Origin: Sphaerisporangium aureirubrum
GTDB lineage: Bacteria; Actinomycetota; Actinomycetes; Streptosporangiales; Streptosporangiaceae
Length of the DNA stretch: 64,000 nt
NCBI RefSeq assembly: GCF_042658925.1
Contig: NZ_JBHSRF010000005.1
Coordinates: 180,944-244,943 of the forward strand
Reading direction: 5' to 3'
Positions 1 through 7,636 of the stretch are shown here, in pieces. The translations under genes were made by a program, and so were the position numbers. How positions within the stretch are numbered: the stretch's first letter is position 1; each line of letters starts with the position of its first letter. The notes under the pieces are model-generated. The model searched no databases and was not told the origin of the DNA. It was given only the letters and a program-made list of their open reading frames with translations.

Positions 1-1422
1 TTCTACACCTCCCCGATGGCCGACTTCGGGTACGACGTCGCCGACTACCGCGACGTCGACCCGATCTTCGGCACCCTGGCCGACGCCAAGGCCCTCATCG
101 AGGACGCCCACCGGCACGGCCTCAAGGTCATCACCGACGTGGTCCCCAACCACACCTCCGACCGCCACGCCTGGTTCACCGCCGCCGTCGCCGCCGGCCC
201 CGGCGCCCCCGAGCGGCACCGCTATATATTCCGCCCCGGCCGCGGCCCGGCGGGGGAGCGGCCCCCCAACGACTGGGAGTCCCTCTTCGGCGGCCCCGCC
301 TGGACCCGCCTCCCCGACGGCGAGTGGTACCTCCACCTGTTCGCCCCCGAACAGCCCGACCTCAACTGGGACCACCCCGAGGTGCACGACGAGTTCGCCG
401 CCGTCATGCGCTTCTGGCTGGACCTCGGCGTCGACGGCTTCCGCGTCGACGTCGCGCACGGCATGGTGAAGGCCCCCGGCCTGCCAGACATCGGCGCCGC
501 GAGCCAGGCCGAGATGCTCGGCACCGCCGTCCTGCCGTACTTCGACCAGGACGGCGTGCACGAGATCCACCGCTCCTGGCGCCGCCTCCTGGACTCCTAC
601 CCCGGCGAGCGCATCGGCGTCGCCGAGGCCTGGGCCCCCACCCAGGAGCGCCTCGCCCGCTACGTCCGCCCCGACGAGCTGCACCAGGCGTTCAACTTCC
701 ACTTCCTCAAGGCCCCCTGGGACGCCGCCGCCCTGCGCGCCGTCATCGACGAGTCCCTCGCCACCGTCGCCCCCGTCGGCGCCCCCTCCACCTGGGTCCT
801 GTCCAACCACGACGTCAAACGCCACGTCACCCGCTACGGCGACGGCGCCGCCGGCCTGCGCCGCGCCCGCGCCGCCGCCCTGCTGATGCTCGCGCTCCCC
901 GGCTCGGCGTACATCTACCAGGGCGAGGAACTCGGCCTCCCCGAAGTCCTCGACCTCCCCGACGAGGTCTGCCAGGACCCCCAGCGCCTCCGCGCCCCCG
1001 GCGACGGTCGCGACGGCTGCCGCGTCCCCCTGCCCTGGGCCCACACCGAGCCCCCCTTCGGATTCAGCCCCCCCGGCATCGACGACACGTGGCTCCCCCT
1101 CCCCGCCACCTGGGCCCCGCTGACCGTCGAGTCCCAGCGCGCCGACCCCGCCTCCACGCTGTCCCTGTACCGCGAGGCCCTGCGCATCCGCCGCGACCAC
1201 CCCTCCCTGGGCGACGGCCTCCTGCACTGGCTCGACTCCCCGCCCGGCACCCTGGCCTTCACCCGGGGCGACGTCGTCTGCACCGTCAACGTCTCCGCCC
1301 ACCCCGTCGAGGTACCCCTCCCCGGCACCCTCCTCCTGGCCACCGCCCCCACGGCGCCGGAGGCCCGCACCGTGCTCCTCCCCCCGGAGTCCGCCGCGTG
1401 GTGGACGGCCAGAAGTGCGTAA
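1..1422 (+). CDS. GH13 alpha-glucosidase, 5' end cut off by the window edge
   Basis: The reading frame is open from base 1 and codes for 473 residues, so the N-terminal 50-70 residues of this roughly 530-residue family lie outside the window. The conserved GH13 regions are visible: DVVPNHT (region I, codons 46-52), GFRVDVAH with the nucleophile Asp at codon 150, GVAEAW with the acid/base Glu at codon 209, and SNHD with the transition-state Asp at codon 271. The enzyme would hydrolyse alpha-glucosidic bonds of malto- or isomalto-oligosaccharides; the order and spacing of motifs match oligo-1,6-/alpha-1,4-glucosidases rather than secreted amylases. The stop overlaps the start of the LacI-type regulator by 8 nt, which suggests co-transcription and sugar-responsive control. 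Exact linkage specificity cannot be read from sequence. Confidence 0.88.
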   Translation, partial: FYTSPMADFGYDVADYRDVDPIFGTLADAKALIEDAHRHGLKVITDVVPNHTSDRHAWFTAAVAAGPGAPERHRYIFRPGRGPAGERPPNDWESLFGGPAWTRLPDGEWYLHLFAPEQPDLNWDHPEVHDEFAAVMRFWLDLGVDGFRVDVAHGMVKAPGLPDIGAASQAEMLGTAVLPYFDQDGVHEIHRSWRRLLDSYPGERIGVAEAWAPTQERLARYVRPDELHQAFNFHFLKAPWDAAALRAVIDESLATVAPVGAPSTWVLSNHDVKRHVTRYGDGAAGLRRARAAALLMLALPGSAYIYQGEELGLPEVLDLPDEVCQDPQRLRAPGDGRDGCRVPLPWAHTEPPFGFSPPGIDDTWLPLPATWAPLTVESQRADPASTLSLYREALRIRRDHPSLGDGLLHWLDSPPGTLAFTRGDVVCTVNVSAHPVEVPLPGTLLLATAPTAPEARTVLLPPESAAWWTARSA

Positions 1423-2458
1423 AGTACTCAGCGTGAACGGAAACGCCCGCCTGTCCGATATCGCCGCCCAAGCAGGCGTAAGCGAGGCCACGGTAAGCCG
1501 CGTCCTCAACGGCAAGTCCGGCGTCTCCGCCCACACCCGCCAACTCGTCCTGACGGCTCTCGACCTGATGGGCTACGAACGCCCCCAGCGCCTCCGCCAG
1601 CGCAGCAACGGCCTGATCGGCCTGGTCACCCCCGAACTGGACAACCCCATCTTCCCCGCCTTCGCCCAAGCGGTGGAGAAGTCGCTGACCCAGCACGGTT
1701 ACACCCCCGTCCTGTGCACCCAGAGCCCCGGCGGCGCCCCCGAGGACGAGTTCACCGAACTCCTCCTGGAACGCGACGTGAGCGGAATCGTCTTCGTCTC
1801 CGGCCTCCACGCCGACACCACCGCCCGGATGGACCGCTACACCCGCCTCACCGACCGCGGCCTCCCCATCGTCCTGGTCGACGGCTACAGCACCCACATC
1901 GAGGCGCCGTTCATCTCCCCGGACGACCGCATGGCCGCGAAACTGGCCGTCCAGCACCTGGTGACCCTGGGCCACCAGCGCATAGGCCTCGCCGTAGGCC
2001 AGCGCCGCTTCGTCCCCGTGATCCGCAAAATCGAAGGCTTCACCCAAGCGATGTCCTCACTCCTGGGTGTGGCCGACTGCGAAGACCTGATCCAGCACTC
2101 GTTGTTCTCCGTAGAAGGCGGCCAAGCCGCCGGCACCGCCCTCCTCGCCCGCGGCTGCACCGGCATAGTCTGCGCCAGCGACCTGATGGCGCTGGGCGTG
2201 ATCCGCGCCGCCCGCTCCCAAGGCCTCTCGGTCCCCGGCGACGTCTCGGTAGTCGGCTTCGACGACTCCCCACTGATCGCCTTCACCGACCCCCCACTGA
2301 CCACCATCCGCAAGCCCATCGGCCCCATGGCCACCGCCGCCGTCCAAACCCTCCTAGAAGAAATAAACGGCGCCAAACCCAAAAACACCGAATTGATCTT
2401 CCAACCCGAACTGATAGTCCGCGGCTCCACAGGCTCCGGCCCACTACTCAACCGCTGA
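1415..2458 (+). CDS. LacI-family transcriptional regulator
   Basis: 347 residues. The N-terminal lambda-repressor-like HTH begins LSDIAAQAGVSEATVSRVLN (about residues 13-32), followed by the hinge helix and a periplasmic-binding-protein-like effector domain ending in the typical VGFDDSPL and TTIRKP segments. Such proteins repress sugar-utilisation genes and release DNA on binding a sugar. It overlaps the GH13 glucosidase by 8 nt, so the pair is probably one transcript and the regulator probably controls alpha-glucoside use. The first start is GTG at 1415; a second GTG at 1433 gives a protein that still contains the whole HTH. Codon use near the 3' end is a little richer in A-ending codons than the neighbouring glucosidase. 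Confidence 0.9.
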   Translation: MRKVLSVNGNARLSDIAAQAGVSEATVSRVLNGKSGVSAHTRQLVLTALDLMGYERPQRLRQRSNGLIGLVTPELDNPIFPAFAQAVEKSLTQHGYTPVLCTQSPGGAPEDEFTELLLERDVSGIVFVSGLHADTTARMDRYTRLTDRGLPIVLVDGYSTHIEAPFISPDDRMAAKLAVQHLVTLGHQRIGLAVGQRRFVPVIRKIEGFTQAMSSLLGVADCEDLIQHSLFSVEGGQAAGTALLARGCTGIVCASDLMALGVIRAARSQGLSVPGDVSVVGFDDSPLIAFTDPPLTTIRKPIGPMATAAVQTLLEEINGAKPKNTELIFQPELIVRGSTGSGPLLNR

Positions 2459-2492
2459 CCTCACACCCTCCGGGAACCACCCTCGACCGACG

Positions 2493-5400
2493 TCAATCAC
2501 CGGACTCCAGCCGAGCGATGACGGCGTCGACCGTTCCGCTGTCGAGTTGTTCCGCGAGCAGCCGCCGAAACTCTCCCTCGCCCAACACTCGACGCTGCTG
2601 GTTCAGCCAGTACAGGTCAGTGGACACCTGCGGTGACCCCAATTGTTCGCGGATGCTCAGGCTGCGAAGGTTGTAGACGACTGCCTCGGCGGCCCGGCCG
2701 ATCTGGGTGTACAGCACCCCGATCTGACTGAACGATATGGCCATGCCGGCACGGTTACCGAGTTCCTCGTTGATGGTCAGGGATTTGCGGTACCACTCCA
2801 GCGCCTGGTCGTACTCCCCCCGCTCCTGGGCGATCATGCCGAGCTGGTGGTAGCTGCTGGCCATGCCAGCACGGTTGCCGATTTCCTCTTCGATGGTCAG
2901 GGACTTGCGGTACCACTCCAGCGCCTGGTCGTACTCCCCCCGCTCCTGGGCGATCATGCCGAGCTGGTGGTAGCTGCTGGCCATGCCGGCGCGGTTGCCG
3001 AGTTCCTCTTTGATGGTCAGGGAGTTGCGGTACCACGCGAGCGCCTGGTCGTACTCCCCCCGCAGCTCGGCGATTCTGCCGAGCTGGTGGTAGCTGCTGG
3101 CCATGCCGGCGCGGTTGCCGAGTTCCTCGTTGATGGTGAGGGACTTGCGGTACCACGCGAGCGCCTGGTCGTACTCCCCCCGCAGCTCGGCGATTCTGCC
3201 GAGCTGGTGGTAGCTGGCGGCCATGCCGGCGCGGTTGCCGAGTTCCTCGTTGATGGTGAGGGACTTGCGGTACCACGCGAGCGCCTGGTCGTACTCCCCC
3301 CGCTCCTGGGCGATCAAGCCGAGCTGGTGGATACAGGCGGCTTGTTCGCGGCTGTTGTCGGGAAGCCACGAGGAGGTCTCCACGTAGAGCTGCTGCTCCC
3401 AGCTCCACGCCCCCCAGGTATGCAACCGCTGGCATACCCAGTGGGTAGCGCCGGCTGCGGCGTCCAGGTCGCCTGAGCGGTGGTGGTGATAGCGGGCCTC
3501 CACCATGTCCTCCAGATCCTGTCGCGGGCCCTGCGGCCGGACCTGGACCCGCCAGCGCCAGTACCGCGCTGCAGCCGCATGCGCCTCCCGCACCTCATCG
3601 CCCGGGGTCAGCGGCGGACGGGCCAGCGCCTGCGCCGTCCACCGATGCACCACAAACGTCCCCTGATCATCTATCCCCGGGACCAGCAACCCCAGTCCCG
3701 CCAGCACCCCCACCGACACATCCACCCCCACCGGCTCCACCAACGGCGCCACCCGCTCCGCCGCCACATCCCGCCACACCTGCGACACCTCACCCGGCGA
3801 CAACTCCAGATCCTCCACCCCAGCCTGCGGGTCCTTCTGGCGCGCCCGGGTCAGCAACTCGCTCATCTGATCCAGCCGCTGCTCCCGTTCGGGGTCTGGA
3901 TCTATTTGGGTGCTGACCGGCCAGGCCAGACCCGCCCGGTCCACCGGACGCCGATACACCGACACCCCCACCAGCACCCGCCGCGCCAACCCATCCACCA
4001 ACCCCACCAACTCACCCACCAACGCATCATCCACCGCCAGCGTCACCGCCTCCGCCTCCGCCAACGCACCATCCAACCCCCGCCCCTCACCCAGCCACCC
4101 CGCAGGATCATCAACCCCCCGCTCCCGCACCAAACGCTCCAACCGCTCACCCACATCCACAAAACGCGCACGCCCACCCCGCAACAACGCATCCACATAC
4201 TCCAACGCCCGCGGATGACCCCCCACCACCGTCCACGCCCGCCGCTGCTCCTCATACGACAGCACATCCAGCCCCGGCAACCGCCACATCAACTTCCGTG
4301 CCTCAGCCCACGACAATGGACCCAGATGACGGACCACCAACCGCCGATGCGCATCCTGCGGCAATGCGAACGGAAATCGGCTGGTGATGAGCAGCCGAAC
4401 GTTTCGTCCTCGCTGGATCCACGCGGCAAGGAACGCCGCCAGTTCCTGGTCGAGGAAAGCGAAATGGTCGCCATGAGCGAGATTGTCCTCGAAGTTGTCC
4501 AGCAGCACGGTGAGCGGGGGAGCGGCGATCCTTCGGTTCAGCTCGGTGGAGACGGTACCGAGTACCAGCGTCAGCGCATCGAGTCGTACCTGCCAGGGAT
4601 AGTCCAGGCGGCGCAGGAACTGGGTGAGTTCGCGTAGAGGTTCACCAGAGGCGCCGACGGTGGCGGTGGTGGCGAGGAGCTTGTCCGCGATGCCGCCGAG
4701 GATCTGGTCGGGGGAGGTGCGGCCGACGAGGGAGACGACCAATCCGGCGTCGGGTCCGAGCCAGCCGATGAGCTCGGCGGCCAGGCTGCTCTTTCCGACG
4801 CCGCCGATGCCGTGCAGCAGCGCCCCGGTGTGGTTCCGTAGAGCGGCACGCAGGGCGCGCAGTTCGGTGCGCCGTCCGACGAAGTCGCCGACGGCCCGCA
4901 CGACGACGCCTGGGTCGAGGGGTACGGCGGACGGGGGGCTGACGTCCGCGTCCACGCCACGGCTGACGTCGTACAAGGGGATCGACGGGCCGCGCAGGAA
5001 CAGTGCGGGGGTGGCCCACTCGGCCAGGGCGGTGTCTCGGTCGCCGTCGGGCGCCGTCCGGCGGGCGGCTTCCAGGGTGCGGCGTGCCTCCGACAACGCG
5101 GTGAGTACGTCTGGTTCGGGGCGGATGGCCAGTTCGCGGTAGAGGGCGGCGGTGAGGAGGCTGGCGTAGCGGTCGGTCACCGGTGCGGTCATGGCCAGCA
5201 CGGCGGGGACCCCGGCGGCCGAGAGCCCGCGCGCCAGCCCGCTCAACGCCGTTTCTGCCTGTTCGGCGGACGTGTCGTCGGACGGGGACTCCCGGGTGTC
5301 CAGAGCGGTCGAGCACCCCGACAGCACGACCAGTGGCACGCCTCGGTCACGGGGGATAGCCCGGACGAGCCGATCGGCGGTGACCTTGTCGACACCGCCC

Positions 5401-6710
5401 TGTTCGTCCTCCAGATGCAGCACCCCAGGCCCGGCGTGGCAGGAGATGTGCAGCACATGGAACCGCTCCTGCTTGAGCGCGTCCACGATGGCCGGCAGGG
5501 AGCCCTGGTTGAGGATCCGCACGTGGGCGGCCGCGTGGCGCCGGGCGTCGTCCACCGCGTCGAGGATGCGGCGCAGTTCCGCCTCGAGATCCAGCAGCGG
5601 CCCACCCTCCGGCCCGTCCGGGGCGGCGGCCACGGCGAGGATGCGCAACGGCGCCAGGATGCCGATCGCCGGGGTGTGCCCGCCGGTGGGCAGGCAACGG
5701 AACAGATCCACGCACGGGTGCAGGGCCAGCGGCTCGACCTCCCCAGGCCGGCTCGGCGGCCGGGCCTCCCCGGTGCCGGTAGGCGTCTGGACCCCCCAGG
5801 CTCCGGCCGGCGTCCGGACCGCTCCGGGCAAGGTCAGCGTCTCCCACGGCAGACCGGCCAGCTCGTCGTCGACCTGTACGCCGAGCCGCAACGTACTGTT
5901 CCGCCCCGCCGCCTCGGCCACCGCGCCGGCCAGCGCCTCCCCGGCCGCCCCCGACAGGAACGTCTCACCCAGCCCGGCGCCGACCTCACGCGAACGCGTG
6001 TCCAGCAGAGCGGCCGGGCGCCCGGCCGGGCCGTCGTTCTTGGTGAGCAACTCCTGCGCCCGGCCCGTACGGGCGCGGTCGAGCTGCCATAGCCGTTCTT
6101 CCAACGCATGCGTCAACGGCGCGGGCACATGGGTCGCCTCAGGTTCGCCGCCGACCGGCCCGAACGCGACCATGTCCCGTCCGATGCGCAGCAGAACCTC
6201 CCGGGCCCCTTCCGGCCGGTGGTGCTTGTAGGACTCCAGCGGCACACTCGAGGGCCGCTGACCTCGCAACACGTCGAGCAGCTCCCGGTACGGCCTCTCC
6301 TGGTCCTCCCCCCGGAAGTCCAGCGGACGTCGGGAGGCGGCGAACGCGCCGACCGGCACGTCTTCCAGCAGCGCCGGGATGAACCGCCGATCCTCGGGCC
6401 CCGAGAGCAGAGCCGCGTACTTGGCGGCACTCATCGGATCGGCCTCGGTGCTGTGGCTGTAGACGAAGACAACACTGGCCGAAGCACTGATGAGGTCTTC
6501 GATCCGGCGGACGATGATGTCGCCCGGCAGGTAGTTCTCCAGCGCCGCCCGCACCCCGTCCCCGGATAATCGGGCCTGAAGCCGTCGCGCCCACTCCAGG
6601 TCGGCCTGGGCGTGCACGACGAACACCTCGTAGGTGGTCCCAGCCGGTTCGCTCACCCTGCCTGCCCCGCGTCCGTCGTCCCCGACCCCCTTGACCGCTA
6701 GGACGCTCAT
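2493..6710 (-). CDS. STAND/NLR-like protein: TIR - CHAT protease - NB-ARC - TPR
   Basis: About 1405 residues from the ATG at 6710. GTG starts at 6785 and 6656 are also in frame; 6656 aligns best with the start of the paralogue at 7633. Order of domains: a TIR-like domain (about residues 25-160), a CHAT caspase-like protease with His425 in HISCHAG and Cys466 in LSGCSTA, an NB-ARC NTPase with Walker A GIGGVGKS (634-641) and Walker B VLLDNFED, a winged-helix/linker region, and five or more 40-residue TPRs (DNA 2755-3340). This is the architecture of bacterial NLR-like signal-transduction ATPases: TPRs sense, NB-ARC oligomerises, and the N-terminal domains act by proteolysis or NAD cleavage. In the TIR domain the position of the catalytic Glu is Lys and the preceding Trp is Met, so NADase activity is doubtful. 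It is divergent from the TIR gene at 7229 and paralogous to 7633-11589, and has an insertion of about 40 residues after the NB-ARC that the paralogue lacks. A defence role is inferred. Confidence 0.85.
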   Translation of the reverse strand: MSVLAVKGVGDDGRGAGRVSEPAGTTYEVFVVHAQADLEWARRLQARLSGDGVRAALENYLPGDIIVRRIEDLISASASVVFVYSHSTEADPMSAAKYAALLSGPEDRRFIPALLEDVPVGAFAASRRPLDFRGEDQERPYRELLDVLRGQRPSSVPLESYKHHRPEGAREVLLRIGRDMVAFGPVGGEPEATHVPAPLTHALEERLWQLDRARTGRAQELLTKNDGPAGRPAALLDTRSREVGAGLGETFLSGAAGEALAGAVAEAAGRNSTLRLGVQVDDELAGLPWETLTLPGAVRTPAGAWGVQTPTGTGEARPPSRPGEVEPLALHPCVDLFRCLPTGGHTPAIGILAPLRILAVAAAPDGPEGGPLLDLEAELRRILDAVDDARRHAAAHVRILNQGSLPAIVDALKQERFHVLHISCHAGPGVLHLEDEQGGVDKVTADRLVRAIPRDRGVPLVVLSGCSTALDTRESPSDDTSAEQAETALSGLARGLSAAGVPAVLAMTAPVTDRYASLLTAALYRELAIRPEPDVLTALSEARRTLEAARRTAPDGDRDTALAEWATPALFLRGPSIPLYDVSRGVDADVSPPSAVPLDPGVVVRAVGDFVGRRTELRALRAALRNHTGALLHGIGGVGKSSLAAELIGWLGPDAGLVVSLVGRTSPDQILGGIADKLLATTATVGASGEPLRELTQFLRRLDYPWQVRLDALTLVLGTVSTELNRRIAAPPLTVLLDNFEDNLAHGDHFAFLDQELAAFLAAWIQRGRNVRLLITSRFPFALPQDAHRRLVVRHLGPLSWAEARKLMWRLPGLDVLSYEEQRRAWTVVGGHPRALEYVDALLRGGRARFVDVGERLERLVRERGVDDPAGWLGEGRGLDGALAEAEAVTLAVDDALVGELVGLVDGLARRVLVGVSVYRRPVDRAGLAWPVSTQIDPDPEREQRLDQMSELLTRARQKDPQAGVEDLELSPGEVSQVWRDVAAERVAPLVEPVGVDVSVGVLAGLGLLVPGIDDQGTFVVHRWTAQALARPPLTPGDEVREAHAAAARYWRWRVQVRPQGPRQDLEDMVEARYHHHRSGDLDAAAGATHWVCQRLHTWGAWSWEQQLYVETSSWLPDNSREQAACIHQLGLIAQERGEYDQALAWYRKSLTINEELGNRAGMAASYHQLGRIAELRGEYDQALAWYRKSLTINEELGNRAGMASSYHQLGRIAELRGEYDQALAWYRNSLTIKEELGNRAGMASSYHQLGMIAQERGEYDQALEWYRKSLTIEEEIGNRAGMASSYHQLGMIAQERGEYDQALEWYRKSLTINEELGNRAGMAISFSQIGVLYTQIGRAAEAVVYNLRSLSIREQLGSPQVSTDLYWLNQQRRVLGEGEFRRLLAEQLDSGTVDAVIARLESGD
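2755..3340 (-). repeat. 120-bp tandem repeats coding TPRs
   Basis: Five consecutive 120-bp units, nearly identical at nucleotide level, encode the 40-residue TPRs of the minus-strand STAND protein. Each unit encodes a YDQALAWYRKSLTI-type helix A and a GNRAGMA..YHQLG-type helix B. The units differ mainly in a few codons, so copy number could change by slippage or recombination. Confidence 0.85.
3480..4400 (-). repeat. Inverted homologous block shared with 9770-10510
   Basis: The part of the minus-strand STAND gene coding for the end of the NB-ARC and the linker is very similar in DNA to the plus-strand copy at 9770-10510, in opposite orientation. For example the 20-mer CGGGCGTTGGAGTATGTGGA occurs on the plus strand near 9942 and on the minus strand near 4211. 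With the TPR arrays this makes an inverted repeat of roughly 1.5 kb per arm, although the TIR/CHAT halves of the two genes have clearly diverged. Confidence 0.75.
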
Positions 6711-6800
6711 CACCGGGCGGAGGTTTGCCGCAGATCCAATAGTCGACCACAATCGGCTACATAGAGCCACGACACGCCTACGCACATTAGCCTGTTTGGT

Positions 6801-7228
6801 ATGGACATGGCCGGGTTCGCCCTTACCCTCATCGGCACCCTGGCCGGCCTCGCTGGCGCCTTCGCGTGGGTCCCCGTACGCGACCAGCTGTCGCGCCGGA
6901 GCGCCAGGCGGACCGCGGGCCCGCCGTCCCCACCTCCTCGCCGGCCTCGTGGGCGCCTACTTCGCATGGGTCCTCGTGCGCGACCAGCTGTCGCGCCGGA
7001 GTGCCAGGCGGATCGCGGGCCAGCCGTCCCCACCTCCTCTTCCAGAAGCGGGCAAGACAGGCGCCATGACATACGACGAGTTCGTCTCTGCTCATCGGCA
7101 CCCCGGCCGGCATCGCGGGTGCCTGCTTCGTATGGCTTCCGGTGCGCGACCGGCTGTCGCGCCGGCGTGCCAGGTGGAAGGCGGGCCCGACTTCTCACCT
7201 CTCCCCTCAAGCGGGCAAGACAGGCGCT
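6801..7228 (+). pseudogene. Degenerate tandem duplication of a small membrane-leader plus TIR start
   Basis: The stretch begins with a plausible small open frame at 6801 (MDMAGFALTLIGTLAGLAGA, one hydrophobic segment, then a VPVRDQLSRRSARR basic stretch) but becomes shadow-like sequence after about 45 codons. The DNA for that basic stretch (cgaccagctgtcgcgccgga) recurs at 6881 and 6981, and a variant recurs at about 7147. The leader GCGGGCAAGACAGGCGC plus the first codons of the TIR gene (ATGACATACGACG) occurs at 7048-7078 and again, intact, at 7211-7241. I read this as two incomplete duplications of a leader-TIR unit, leaving a truncated TIR start at 7066 (MTYDEFVSA, then out of frame). No intact gene is supported here. 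Confidence 0.6.
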
Positions 7229-7636
7229 ATGACATACGACGTGTTCGTCTCCTATTCGCACGATGACAAGAACCTGGTGAAGGACCTGGTGGAACGCCTC
7301 GGGCGGCGCGGTGTCAGGGTCGTGCGAGACGAGGTGGTGATGCGGCCGGGCACACCGCTCGTCCACGCGGTGGAGCAGGCCATCCGGGACGCGGCCCATG
7401 GCCTGCTGGTCTTCAGTGAGGCGTCGATGGCGAGCGGCTGGGTGACCAACGAGTACTACGTCCTGATGCAGCGCTCCATCGAGAACGGCCAGTTGTTCAT
7501 CCCGGTGCTCGCCGACGACGTCCCGCTCCCCGAGCTCGCCCGCAGCCGCTTCTACAGCGACCTGCGCGACGTCACCGGCGAGGTGTTCGACCAGCGTGCC
7601 GACGCCCTGGCCGAGGCACTGCGGGTCGCTCCGTGA
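7229..7636 (+). CDS. Stand-alone TIR-domain protein
   Basis: 135 residues from the ATG at 7229, chosen because the protein then opens directly with MTYDVFVSYSHDD, the first TIR strand and box 1. The open frame extends upstream to 7142, but that part is repeat debris. The TIR signature S-G-W-V-T-N-E (residues 69-75) carries Trp71 and Glu75, the glutamate expected for NAD+-cleaving TIR enzymes. The stop overlaps the GTG start of the downstream TIR-CHAT-NB-ARC-TPR gene by 4 nt (GTGA), so the two are translationally coupled and probably work in one complex. It may supply the active NADase that the TIR domains of its large neighbours seem to have lost. Alternatively it is only an adaptor. TIR assignment is secure; the role is inferred. 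Confidence 0.88.
   Translation: MTYDVFVSYSHDDKNLVKDLVERLGRRGVRVVRDEVVMRPGTPLVHAVEQAIRDAAHGLLVFSEASMASGWVTNEYYVLMQRSIENGQLFIPVLADDVPLPELARSRFYSDLRDVTGEVFDQRADALAEALRVAP

Noticed and set aside
2755..3340. Regular 120-bp repeats that could be taken for a CRISPR-like array
   Set aside because: The units are contiguous coding TPRs with no unique spacers, in frame with the STAND gene; no cas genes are present.
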